A stretch of DNA of 64,000 bases. Source: Planomicrobium soli. Lineage in GTDB: Bacteria > Bacillota > Bacilli > Bacillales_A > Planococcaceae. The stretch lies in the NCBI RefSeq assembly GCF_003014655.1, contig NZ_PYAT01000015.1, positions 1 to 64,000 on the forward strand, written 5' to 3'. Below the pieces are notes generated by a model. The model saw only the letters and a program-made list of their open reading frames with translations. It had not been told where the DNA came from and made no database searches. Shown here piece after piece: positions 1-7,232 of this stretch (the stretch's first letter is position 1; each line of letters begins with the position of its first letter). The position numbers and the translations under genes are program-made.

Positions 1-41
1 TTGACCAGCTTCAGTTTGAATTCTTCACTATACTTCACCAT
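1..41 (-). CDS. IS3-family transposase OrfA, 5' end only (cut by window edge)
   Basis: On the minus strand the first 13 codons read MVKYSEEFKLKLV, the typical N-terminus of OrfA of IS3/IS150-group transposases (helix-turn-helix DNA-binding subunit). The ATG is at 39-41 and the rest lies beyond position 1. The upstream hairpin and the TG..CA-type end at about 87-95 fit the left terminus of the element. Whether the element is intact cannot be seen. Confidence 0.7.
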   Translation of the reverse strand, partial: MVKYSEEFKLKLV

Positions 42-48
42 AAAAAAA

Positions 49-88
49 CACCCCAAAAGTTAGATTTTCAACTCTAACTTTTGGGGTG
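49..88 (-). terminator. Hairpin with U-tail at the IS left end
   Basis: A perfect 16-bp stem (49-64 with 73-88, 8-nt loop) is followed on the minus strand by seven T (48-42). It can terminate transcripts arriving from the minus-strand acetyltransferase gene (stop at 113). Its distal arm also contains GGGGTG, the only Shine-Dalgarno-like sequence before the transposase ATG. Confidence 0.75.
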
Positions 89-112
89 CAGCACCAGCTG
101 CAAGCCTCTTTT

Positions 113-916
113 CTATTCGAGAAATTTCGCCATGTAAAATTCATCGTGTGGTTGATCGGCAATAATGAGTGATTTTTTTCGTACGCCTTCTCTTTCGTAA
201 CCGGCTTTTTCATACAGGTTGATGGCTGGGGTATTTTCGGTGACCACTGTCAATTCTAAGCGCGTGACTCCTTTGGCAAGCGCCCATTCTTCGGCTCTTT
301 GGAGGAGTGAAGAAGCAATTCCTTTTCCTCTAGCGTTTTCTTGTATCCCAAGCACAATAGCGGCTCGATGGGCAGCGCGTTTGGCGGCATTTCCAATGAC
401 CATTAAATAACCAACATGTTCACCGTTCAAAATGGCGATAAAGATAGTAGAATGGCCATTTTTCTTCCACTCAATAATTTGCTTCCGGACCTTTTGCGTT
501 GACTGCACGCGTTCATCTTTGCCGTATAGCATAAAGTCTGATTCTGCTTCGACAGTTTTTTGCAGCGTCACGAGTGAACTGGCATCACCATGTTCGGCAG
601 TCCGGATCAAAAGGATATCCTCATTGATATCCGCCCCTGCGTTTGCGCCGCCCTCGGAAAGGTCAATCCGCTCGAAAACCACATAGCGATTCGGTTCAAC
701 ATCTTTAACAAGATACCCTGCATCAATCCAAGCATGAAAATGTTTGGCGGGAGCTTTTGTTTTCTTCCACCAACTCTTATTCAAGTAAGCCGCATTAGGC
801 AATTGCTGGCCCATAATTTTCTCAATTTCATTAAAACTTAGCCTAATTGATGGATTTGTAGCAGACGAAAAATAATTTGCCAATGGAATGTATTTTTTTT
901 CCAATAAAATAGTCAA
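113..916 (-). CDS. DUF7662-like domain fused to GNAT N-acetyltransferase
   Basis: This 267-aa protein has two parts. Residues ~8-85 carry the pattern LANYFSS..., LSFNEIEKIMGQQLP, N-K-SWW, W-DAGY, VVFER, which resembles the small domain now catalogued as DUF7662. Residues ~100-267 are a GNAT fold acetyltransferase with acetyl-CoA loop ENARGKGIASSLL and the C-terminal NTPAINLYEKAGYEREG motif, the RimI-like arrangement. The acceptor substrate is unknown. The gene is alone, minus strand, and its 3' end abuts an IS end. The ATG at 916 is preceded by an A/G-rich site. The GNAT call is firm; the N-terminal domain name is from memory of the pattern. Confidence 0.8.
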   Translation of the reverse strand: MTILLEKKYIPLANYFSSATNPSIRLSFNEIEKIMGQQLPNAAYLNKSWWKKTKAPAKHFHAWIDAGYLVKDVEPNRYVVFERIDLSEGGANAGADINEDILLIRTAEHGDASSLVTLQKTVEAESDFMLYGKDERVQSTQKVRKQIIEWKKNGHSTIFIAILNGEHVGYLMVIGNAAKRAAHRAAIVLGIQENARGKGIASSLLQRAEEWALAKGVTRLELTVVTENTPAINLYEKAGYEREGVRKKSLIIADQPHDEFYMAKFLE

Positions 917-1091
917 TATTTTCTCCCCTTTTCGCCTAATTCGTTTATAATTACCAATGATTATACCATTAGTCCTATTGATAAGTACACAATTTTTCCC
1001 TTAATATTTAAAAATTCTATTTATTTCATAAGAAAGTTCTTTTTCTTCCCGATAACTTCCTTACCGGTATTTCCATAAGGCTGACTTATGG

Positions 1092-1097
1092 TAGAAT
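1092..1097 (+). promoter_or_regulatory. Probable -10 of the ppaC promoter
   Basis: TAGAAT lies 36 nt before the ppaC start. The -35 (about 1069-1075, ATTTCC/TTTCCA) is poor, so only the -10 is proposed. The RBS AGGAGG is at 1121-1126. Confidence 0.4.
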
Positions 1098-1132
1098 AAT
1101 CACGGAAAACCACAAAACCAGGAGGCAAAAGC

Positions 1133-2059
1133 ATGTCAAAAATTTTTGTATTAGGCCATAAAAATCCAGATACCGATTCGATTTGTTCAGCTATTTCATA
1201 TGCATACTTGAAAAATGAGATTGGTATGGATGTTGAACCGATCCGGCTGGGCGAATTGAACAACGAAACGCTTTATGCACTTGAACAGTTTAATTTTGAA
1301 CACCCGCGCCTTGTTACTCGTGTTTCGGCTGAAGCATCCCAAGTGATTTTAGTTGACCACAATGAACGCCAGCAAAGCGCCGAAGATATTAACGAGGTAC
1401 AGGTGATTGAAGTGATTGATCATCACCGCATCGCGAATTTTGAAACCGTCGATCCGCTTTATTTCCGTGCGGAACCGGTTGGCTGTACAGCAACGATCTT
1501 ATTGAAATTATTCAAGGAGAACGGTGTAGCGGTTCCTGCTAATATTGCGGGACTAATGTTATCTGCCATCATTTCAGATTCTCTGTTGTTCAAGTCTCCA
1601 ACTTGCACACAGCAGGACATTCATGCTGCCCGTGAACTTGCTGAACTTGCAGGTGTTGATGCGGCGGAATACGGTCTGGCTATGCTGAAAGCAGGAGCCG
1701 ACTTGAGCAATAAAACGTTAGAAGACTTAATGTCTTTAGACTCAAAAGAATTTGAAGCGGGTGCTCACCACTTTGAAGTGGCTCAAGTTAATGCAATTGG
1801 CGTGGACGATGTTATAAGCCGCCAAAAAGAACTGGAAGTTTTAATGGAGCAAGTTATCACTAAAAAAGGTTTATCGTTATTCCTTTTTGTTGTGACAGAC
1901 ATTCTAAACAACGACTCAGTCGGAATTGTTCTTGGAGAGCAAGCCGGCATCGTCGAATCTGCATTTAAATCCAGTGTTGTTGATAACCGTGTCCTTCTTC
2001 CAGGCGTTGTATCACGTAAAAAACAAATCGTACCAGTTATTACCGAAGCGCTTAGCTGA
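1133..2059 (+). CDS. ppaC: Manganese-dependent inorganic pyrophosphatase
   Basis: This 308-aa cytosolic family II pyrophosphatase hydrolyses PPi to two phosphates and so drives biosynthetic reactions. The DHH-superfamily metal ligands are visible: GHKNPDTDS (His9, Asp13, Asp15), VDHN (Asp75) and the DHH triad at 96-98. The C-terminal DHHA2 domain ends with the substrate-binding SRKKQ near residue 297. Length matches the B. subtilis enzyme (309 aa). Start ATG has a good AGGAGG site, and the gene is monocistronic with its own terminator. Confidence 0.96.
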   Translation: MSKIFVLGHKNPDTDSICSAISYAYLKNEIGMDVEPIRLGELNNETLYALEQFNFEHPRLVTRVSAEASQVILVDHNERQQSAEDINEVQVIEVIDHHRIANFETVDPLYFRAEPVGCTATILLKLFKENGVAVPANIAGLMLSAIISDSLLFKSPTCTQQDIHAARELAELAGVDAAEYGLAMLKAGADLSNKTLEDLMSLDSKEFEAGAHHFEVAQVNAIGVDDVISRQKELEVLMEQVITKKGLSLFLFVVTDILNNDSVGIVLGEQAGIVESAFKSSVVDNRVLLPGVVSRKKQIVPVITEALS

Positions 2060-2086
2060 TTCCCTTTTGTGGGAATCAGTTTTTTT
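2056..2086 (+). terminator. ppaC terminator
   Basis: A 9-bp stem CTGATTCCC/GGGAATCAG with a 6-nt loop is followed by seven T, directly after (and overlapping) the ppaC stop. Confidence 0.9.
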
Positions 2087-2184
2087 GTGGTGCGAATCTA
2101 AACGGCCTTTTCCGCTTTTCTTATAAGCAAAAAATTTGAGGCGGCTTTGTTCAGTTGTTATAGTAATTGCAAGAGGTGGATAAA

Positions 2185-2889
2185 ATGAAAATTGAAATCT
2201 GGTCAGATTATGCGTGCCCATTTTGTTACATAGGCAAGCGGACATTCGAACAAGCATTAAAGAAATCCGGATTTGAGAGCAAGGCGGAAATTTCATTTAA
2301 AGCCTTCCAGCTAGATCCGGCTGCACCGAACGATTCGGCCATTTCGGTCTATGATTACCTGGCAAAAAAAATGGACCAGACGGTGGAGCAGGCAAAAGCG
2401 ATGACACAAGGCGTTGCCGAACATGCCCAGTCGGTCGGACTCCAATTCAATTTTGAAGATATGGTTCATACCAATACATTTACAGCTCACCGGTTGGCAA
2501 AGTGGGCAGAAAGTTTAGGGAAAGACGCAGAAGTCACGGAAAACTTGCTTCGCGGCTATTTCATTGAATCGAAAAATGTCGGCGACAAGAATGTTTTAGC
2601 TGATATTGCTGAAAAAGCAGGATTGCCGCGCGAGGAAGCGCAAGCAGTTATAGCCTCTGAGCGGTTTACGGAAGAAGTGTTGAACGACATAGAAGAAGCA
2701 CGCCAAATCGGCATCCAAGGCGTACCGTTTTTTGTGGTCAACCGCAAATACGCATTGTCTGGAGCCCAGCCTCTTGAGACATTTGTTGAAGCAATTATCG
2801 AAATCGCGGAAGAAGAAGGCATTCGTCCGGCGGCAAAGCCACAGAGCCGTAAAACAACTTATTGCACCGGTGATTCCTGCGAAGTATGA
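2185..2889 (+). CDS. DsbA family (FrnE-like) thiol oxidoreductase
   Basis: This 234-aa protein has a thioredoxin-fold with inserted helical domain (DsbA/FrnE family, PF01323). It starts MKIEIWSDYACPFCYIG with a CPFC redox motif at Cys11/Cys14, and cis-Pro is in GIQGVPFFVVN. It has no signal peptide, so it is cytosolic, probably a disulfide isomerase or a GSH/thiol-linked oxidoreductase. A second cysteine pair, CTGDSC, sits at the C-terminus. Start chosen at ATG 2185, 7 nt after GAGGTGG; an in-frame TTG at 2167 lacks an RBS. It lies upstream of azoR. Confidence 0.88.
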   Translation: MKIEIWSDYACPFCYIGKRTFEQALKKSGFESKAEISFKAFQLDPAAPNDSAISVYDYLAKKMDQTVEQAKAMTQGVAEHAQSVGLQFNFEDMVHTNTFTAHRLAKWAESLGKDAEVTENLLRGYFIESKNVGDKNVLADIAEKAGLPREEAQAVIASERFTEEVLNDIEEARQIGIQGVPFFVVNRKYALSGAQPLETFVEAIIEIAEEEGIRPAAKPQSRKTTYCTGDSCEV

Positions 2890-2932
2890 GCGTGAGCAGA
2901 GCAATGGACTTTTCTTCTTTCTTCGGTTATGA

Positions 2933-2960
2933 TTGAGTTGTCTCGAATTAAAGATAAATA
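2933..2960 (+). promoter_or_regulatory. azoR promoter with MhqR-type operator
   Basis: TGTCTCGAATTAAAGATA (2939-2956) matches the MhqR box TATCTCGAATTCGAGATA recalled from B. subtilis, with a few changes. It fills the spacer of a plausible promoter TTGAGT (2933-2938) - 16 bp - TAAATA (2955-2960); an alternative -10 is TAGAAT at 2965-2970. The binding protein is not in the window. Confidence 0.65.
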
Positions 2961-2989
2961 ATTGTAGAATAAAAGGAGTTTTTAATTAA

Positions 2990-3619
2990 ATGAACGTATT
3001 AGTAGTAAAAGCAAACAACCGTCCAGCAACTGAAGGCGTCTCTAGTAAAATGTATGAGGTATTCATGAATGAAATGGGATCAGACGCAAATGTAACTACA
3101 TTTGATGTCTTTAAAGAAGATATGCCGTATTTTGGCCAAGACTTTTTTGATGCGATGCAAAAATCAGCTCAAGCTGAAGCGATGAATGAAGTGGAACAAC
3201 GTATTCTTACAGCTTCTGCTAAAGCGATGGACGCATTTATGGAAGCGGATGTTGTAGTATTTGCTTTCCCGCTGTGGAACATGACAATTCCTGCGGCTCT
3301 TCAAACATTCATCGATTATATTTATCGTGCAGGCGTAACATTCAAGTACACAGAGAATGGTCCAGTCGGTCTTGTGCCAGACAAGAAAGTTGTTATCTTG
3401 AACGCGCGCGGCGGTGTTTATTCCACTCCTGAGATGGCACCGGCTGAAATGAGCGTTACTTATATCCGCAACATCATGAACTTCTTTGGTATTCAAGACA
3501 TTAACGAAATCATCATTGAAGGCCATGCGCTTGATCCGAATGCTGCACCAGCTATCATTGAAGAAGGCATGGAGCGCGTAAAAGAAGCGGCTCGCCAACT
3601 TCAAGGCATAAAAGCATAA
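2990..3619 (+). CDS. azoR: FMN-dependent NADH-azoreductase / quinone reductase
   Basis: This 209-aa flavodoxin-like protein of the AzoR family performs two-electron reduction of quinones and azo dyes with NADH. It starts MNVLVVKANNRPATEGVSSK; FMN-binding motifs are FPLWNMTIPAALQTFIDYIYRAGVTFKY (about residues 88-115) and LNARGGVYS. Length matches the family (about 208-211 aa). An MhqR-type operator lies directly upstream, as for B. subtilis azoR genes induced by catechol and quinones. A strong terminator follows. Confidence 0.93.
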   Translation: MNVLVVKANNRPATEGVSSKMYEVFMNEMGSDANVTTFDVFKEDMPYFGQDFFDAMQKSAQAEAMNEVEQRILTASAKAMDAFMEADVVVFAFPLWNMTIPAALQTFIDYIYRAGVTFKYTENGPVGLVPDKKVVILNARGGVYSTPEMAPAEMSVTYIRNIMNFFGIQDINEIIIEGHALDPNAAPAIIEEGMERVKEAARQLQGIKA

Positions 3620-3633
3620 TATATAATTAACTA

Positions 3634-3667
3634 AGCCCAAAAGCGTATCTTCGCTTTTGGGCTTTTT
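3634..3667 (+). terminator. azoR terminator
   Basis: A 12-bp stem AGCCCAAAAGCG/CGCTTTTGGGCT with a 6-nt loop and five T. Confidence 0.93.
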
Positions 3668-3730
3668 CTATTGATTAAAATCAGTGCGAGAGGGTAGTTA
3701 TCTTATAAAACGGTTATGAGGAGGCAGAGT

Positions 3731-5278
3731 ATGTTAAAAGAGGAAAACACTAGCCGCGTCCCGGAGTTTCCAAAGTCTTACTGGCGCGATGTTCAAGATC
3801 TTCCAAGCTTTCCGGCGCTGCGGGAAAACGAATCGACCGATATTGCTGTAGTAGGTGGGGGGATTGCTGGAATCATCAGCGCTTATCTATTAGCGAAAGC
3901 GGGAAGAAAAGTGACGTTGATTGATGCAGGGAAGTTGATGGATGGGGTTACAGGCAACACGACTGCCAAAATCACAGCACAGCATGGACTGTTCTACTAT
4001 CCGCTGATCAAAATCATGGGCGAAGAAAAAGCACGCTTGTATTATGAGGCAAATCTTGAAGGCTTGGACTGGATCAAGCAAACTGCAGCTGAATTGAATA
4101 TCGATTGTGACTTTGCGCATCAGAATGCGTTCGTCTACTCACAATCAAAAATCGGGGCTAAACTTATTGAAAAAGAAGCGGAGGCTTATCAGCAGCTAGG
4201 GATCGATGGCGGATTAGCAAAAGACGAAGTTGAGCTTCCTTATGAAATTGAGCAGGCGATCATTATGCGCAATCAAGCTCAGTTCCATCCAGTAAAATTT
4301 TTGACAGGGTTGGTGCGCGAGATTGAGAGGCTTGGCGGAAAAATTTACGAAAAGACCCGGGCAGTGAAAATCCTGAAGAAAAACGATCCTGTCATTCAAA
4401 CAGAAAACATGTCGCACCTTTCTTGCAATAAAGTGATTGTTGCGACCCATTATCCGTTCAACGATTCGGATGGCCTGTATTTCTCCCGATTGAATGTTAC
4501 GCGCTCCTATGTTATCGGTGTCCGGACAACTGGTCCTATTCCGAAAGATATGTACGTCAGCGCAGATACGCCTTCGCGCTCCTTGCGCTATGCGACTACA
4601 GATGATGGCGAAAAGCTGCTCCTGATTGGAGGGGACGGACATCCGACAGGAAAAAGCAAAACGGAAATGATGCAGCATTACCGAAACCTTGAGCAATATG
4701 GAGAGGAATACTTTGGTATTGAAGACATTCCTTACCGCTGGTCAGCACAGGATTTAACGACGCTTGATAAAGTACCTTATATTGGAACCGTTACGGCCGG
4801 ATACGATAATATTCTGGTGGCGACAGGCTTCCATAAGTGGGGAATGGCCCACGGTGCAGTTTCAGGTTTGTTGCTGGCGGATCAAATTCTTGGGAACGAC
4901 AACCGCTATGCTTCTTTATACGATCCGACCCGGCCGAAATTGAAGGCGGTCGACATCGCAAGCTTCCTGAAAGACAATGGCGGTGTAGCGAAAGAACTGA
5001 TTAAAGGCAAGTTGAAAAGACCGTATAAAACAGTTGATAGTTTAAGCAACGACGAAGGTGGCTTAGTCAGCGTAGGCAACAAAAAAGCAGGAGGTTATCG
5101 GGACAAGTACGGCCAGGTCCATTTGGTCGATACCACTTGCACCCATATGGGCTGTGATTGTGCCTGGAATGACGCTGAACGTTCATGGGATTGCCCATGC
5201 CACGGTTCCCGGTTCTCCTACACAGGAGAAGTTATGGAAGGACCTGCTGTAAAACCACTGAAAAAACTTGGGGACTGA
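3731..5278 (+). CDS. FAD-dependent oxidoreductase with C-terminal Rieske [2Fe-2S] domain
   Basis: This 515-aa two-domain protein resembles B. subtilis YhfW. N-terminal DAO-type FAD domain: dinucleotide motif DIAVVGGGIAGIISAYLLAKAG, then GVTGNTTAKITAQHGL. C-terminal Rieske domain (last ~55 residues): CTHMGC...CPCHGS supplies the two Cys-His pairs that bind [2Fe-2S]. It is probably a cytosolic amine/amino-acid or sugar-acid dehydrogenase that passes electrons internally from FAD to the cluster; the substrate is unknown. ATG 3731 is chosen because GAGGAGG lies at 3718-3724; an ATG at 3716 overlaps that site and has no RBS of its own. Confidence 0.9.
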   Translation: MLKEENTSRVPEFPKSYWRDVQDLPSFPALRENESTDIAVVGGGIAGIISAYLLAKAGRKVTLIDAGKLMDGVTGNTTAKITAQHGLFYYPLIKIMGEEKARLYYEANLEGLDWIKQTAAELNIDCDFAHQNAFVYSQSKIGAKLIEKEAEAYQQLGIDGGLAKDEVELPYEIEQAIIMRNQAQFHPVKFLTGLVREIERLGGKIYEKTRAVKILKKNDPVIQTENMSHLSCNKVIVATHYPFNDSDGLYFSRLNVTRSYVIGVRTTGPIPKDMYVSADTPSRSLRYATTDDGEKLLLIGGDGHPTGKSKTEMMQHYRNLEQYGEEYFGIEDIPYRWSAQDLTTLDKVPYIGTVTAGYDNILVATGFHKWGMAHGAVSGLLLADQILGNDNRYASLYDPTRPKLKAVDIASFLKDNGGVAKELIKGKLKRPYKTVDSLSNDEGGLVSVGNKKAGGYRDKYGQVHLVDTTCTHMGCDCAWNDAERSWDCPCHGSRFSYTGEVMEGPAVKPLKKLGD

Positions 5279-5283
5279 TAAGA

Positions 5284-5320
5284 AAAGGCAGCTAATCAGA
5301 AATGATTAGCTGCCTTTTAG
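5284..5320 (+). terminator. Terminator after the Rieske oxidoreductase
   Basis: A 15-bp stem AAAGGCAGCTAATCA/TGATTAGCTGCCTTT with a 4-nt loop and a short T tail. Confidence 0.88.
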
Positions 5321-5489
5321 CGTTCTATTGTTATGGCCGGTTTTCTAAATAGATGACCCATGCTTTGGGACGCCAGCAGAAAAGAATGATAGCTCTGCAG
5401 ATCCAGTCATCCATAATCGAAGGGTCATAAGCCATTCTAGCTGTGCGTCTTATGCTTGTCGAACCGTAACGGCCGTTTCCGCTTTTCTA

Positions 5490-6011
5490 TTAAGCCGGAT
5501 TTGCTTGTAGATCAAGAGAAATCTTGATGTCTTCGCCAACCAATACGCCGCCTGTTTCCAAAGCTTGGTTCCACGTAAGACCAAAGTCTTTGCGATTCAC
5601 TTTTCCTTCAGCGTTGAACGCAACAACTTCTACGCCCCAAGGGTTAGTGCCTTTGCCGCCATATTCTACTTCGAAAGTTGCAGGGCGAGTAATGTCTTTG
5701 ATAGTAAGGTCGCCAGTCAATTCATACTCGTCGCCTTTTCTTACGATGTCATTTGCTTTGAATGTGATGTACGGGTATTGTTCAGCGTCAAAAAAGTCAG
5801 CGCTGCGCAAGTGGCCATCGCGGTCCGCATTGTTTGTGTTAATGCTTGCCACGTCAATTTTGAAATCGATCAAAGCGCCCTGAAGATTCTCTTCATTTGC
5901 TTCCACTTGTGCTTCGTAAGCGCCGAAAGAACCTTTTACTTTAGAAATCATCATGTGTTTTACTGAGAAGCCAACTTCAGAATGTGCTGCGTCTACTGTC
6001 CATTTTTTCAT
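5490..6011 (-). CDS. YceI family lipid-binding protein
   Basis: This 173-aa YceI-domain protein is a lipocalin-like barrel that binds polyprenoid or amide-type lipids in characterised members. It starts KWTVDAAHSEVGFSVKHMMISKVKGSF and has the family motifs GHLRSADFFDAEQYPYITF and GDLTIKDITRPATFEVEY. There is no signal peptide, so it is cytoplasmic, as is usual in Firmicutes. It is divergent from murB. A strong sigma-A promoter precedes it, and an MhqR-like palindrome lies further upstream, suggesting quinone/electrophile control. Confidence 0.92.
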   Translation of the reverse strand: MKKWTVDAAHSEVGFSVKHMMISKVKGSFGAYEAQVEANEENLQGALIDFKIDVASINTNNADRDGHLRSADFFDAEQYPYITFKANDIVRKGDEYELTGDLTIKDITRPATFEVEYGGKGTNPWGVEVVAFNAEGKVNRKDFGLTWNQALETGGVLVGEDIKISLDLQANPA

Positions 6012-6046
6012 GTGTAGTGCCTCCTAAGATTTAATGTTCTGATATA

Positions 6047-6108
6047 ACTATAGCGAGCAATTATCTTAGTGTCAATCCTTTTTAATTTAAAATTCTCGAA
6101 TTCGAGAT
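6047..6108 (-). promoter_or_regulatory. yceI sigma-A promoter and upstream MhqR-type palindrome
   Basis: On the minus strand TTGACA (6070-6075), 17 bp, TATAGT (6047-6052) is a near-consensus sigma-A promoter. TCTCGAATTCGAGA at 6094-6107 is a perfect 14-bp palindrome matching the core of the MhqR box. It lies about 18 bp upstream of the -35, an unusual place for a simple repressor. Confidence 0.75.
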
Positions 6109-6149
6109 AATTTTTTATATGACTTTAGAACGGAACATTGGGATATGGC

Positions 6150-6178
6150 TTGTCAAATAGTCCGGAACATCGGATACT
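6150..6178 (+). promoter_or_regulatory. murB sigma-A promoter
   Basis: TTGTCA (6150-6155), 17 bp, GATACT (6173-6178), then RBS AGAAGGGA before ATG 6216. Confidence 0.6.
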
Positions 6179-6215
6179 AATAGAAGTGAAAAGAATTAGA
6201 AGGGATTTGCTCTAG

Positions 6216-7133
6216 ATGACGAAAGAAAGATGGCTAGAAGATTTATGCCGCTTTTTGCCTGAACAACAGGTGAAAATCGATGAGCCGCTACACCTACATA
6301 CATTAACGCGAATGGGTGGGCCAGCCGATATTTTTGTAACTCCAATAACTGAAGATGAAACTGCTGAGACAGTTAAATATGCTTATGAAAACAACATTCC
6401 ACTTTTGCTTCTTGGCAATGGATCAAATATGGTCGTCCGTGATGGAGGGGTCAGAGGAATTGTCCTAAACTTGAAGAGCCTTCAAGCTATCCGCATTGAC
6501 GGTGTAAATGTCTATGCCCAAGGCGGAGCCCACATAAAAGAAGTATCAAAAGTGGCTGCTAGCCGGAGGCTTACGGGCATGGAATTTGCCTGCGGCATTC
6601 CAGGTTCAATCGGTGGCGCATTGGCAATGAATGCAGGTGCTTACGGCGGCGAGATCAAAGATGTTATCCGGCAAGCGACTGTCTTGACCCATACAGGTGA
6701 AAAGCTTGTATTGTCTAAAGAAGAATTGGCTTTAAGCTACCGGAAAAGCATCATAACGAAAAAAGGCTATTACGTCTTGTCTGCAGAATTTGAATTGGAA
6801 TTTGGAAAGCAGAGCATAATTGATGCGAAAATGAGTGAACTTACTTACCAAAGAGAATCCAAGCAGCCTTTGGAATTTCCTTCTGCAGGCAGTGTTTTCA
6901 AGCGTCCGCCAGGTAATTTTGCCGGCAAGCTGATTCAAGAAAGCGGTCTGCAAGGCAAAGGATTCGGTGGAGCGGAAGTTTCTACTAAACACGCCGGATT
7001 CATCGTCAATAAAAATAACGCTACAGCAAACGACTATATTCAAACGATTGAAATGGTTAAATCAGCGGTACGTGAGAAATTTGGAATCGACCTTGAATTG
7101 GAAGTAAAAATTGTTGGAGAAGACTTGGCTTAA
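6216..7133 (+). CDS. murB: UDP-N-acetylenolpyruvoylglucosamine reductase
   Basis: This 305-aa FAD enzyme carries out the NADPH-dependent second step of UDP-MurNAc synthesis. FAD-binding motifs LLGNGSNMVVRDGGVRGIV and CGIPGSIGGALAMNAGAYGGE are clear. Catalytic regions YRKSI and PSAGSVFKRP (Ser proton donor) and the C-terminal substrate domain (GFGGAEVSTKHAGFIVN) are present, type IIb as in B. subtilis. Here it is a single gene, separate from the division cluster, with its own terminator. Confidence 0.96.
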   Translation: MTKERWLEDLCRFLPEQQVKIDEPLHLHTLTRMGGPADIFVTPITEDETAETVKYAYENNIPLLLLGNGSNMVVRDGGVRGIVLNLKSLQAIRIDGVNVYAQGGAHIKEVSKVAASRRLTGMEFACGIPGSIGGALAMNAGAYGGEIKDVIRQATVLTHTGEKLVLSKEELALSYRKSIITKKGYYVLSAEFELEFGKQSIIDAKMSELTYQRESKQPLEFPSAGSVFKRPPGNFAGKLIQESGLQGKGFGGAEVSTKHAGFIVNKNNATANDYIQTIEMVKSAVREKFGIDLELEVKIVGEDLA

Positions 7134-7138
7134 TAGAG

Positions 7139-7176
7139 AAGCGATGCCCGTAATGGAGGCATCGCTTTTATTTTTT
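7139..7176 (+). terminator. murB terminator
   Basis: A 10-bp stem AAGCGATGCC/GGCATCGCTT followed by a T-rich tail. Confidence 0.88.
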
Positions 7177-7185
7177 AAAAAAGTC

Positions 7186-7194
7186 TATGCTATA
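7186..7194 (+). promoter_or_regulatory. Extended -10 promoter before the K+/H+ antiporter
   Basis: TGC-TATAAT (7186-7194) is an extended -10 element with no clear -35. It lies just after the murB terminator and 39 nt before the start. Confidence 0.55.
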
Positions 7195-7232
7195 ATTTAA
7201 CTATTCAAAAAGGCAGAGGGCGGGGCGAAGGG

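Noticed and set aside
28-213. 61-aa minus-strand frame across the IS end
   Set aside because: It runs through the terminator hairpin, overlaps the acetyltransferase 3' end in another frame and has no RBS; the IS3 transposase start in a different frame explains the region.
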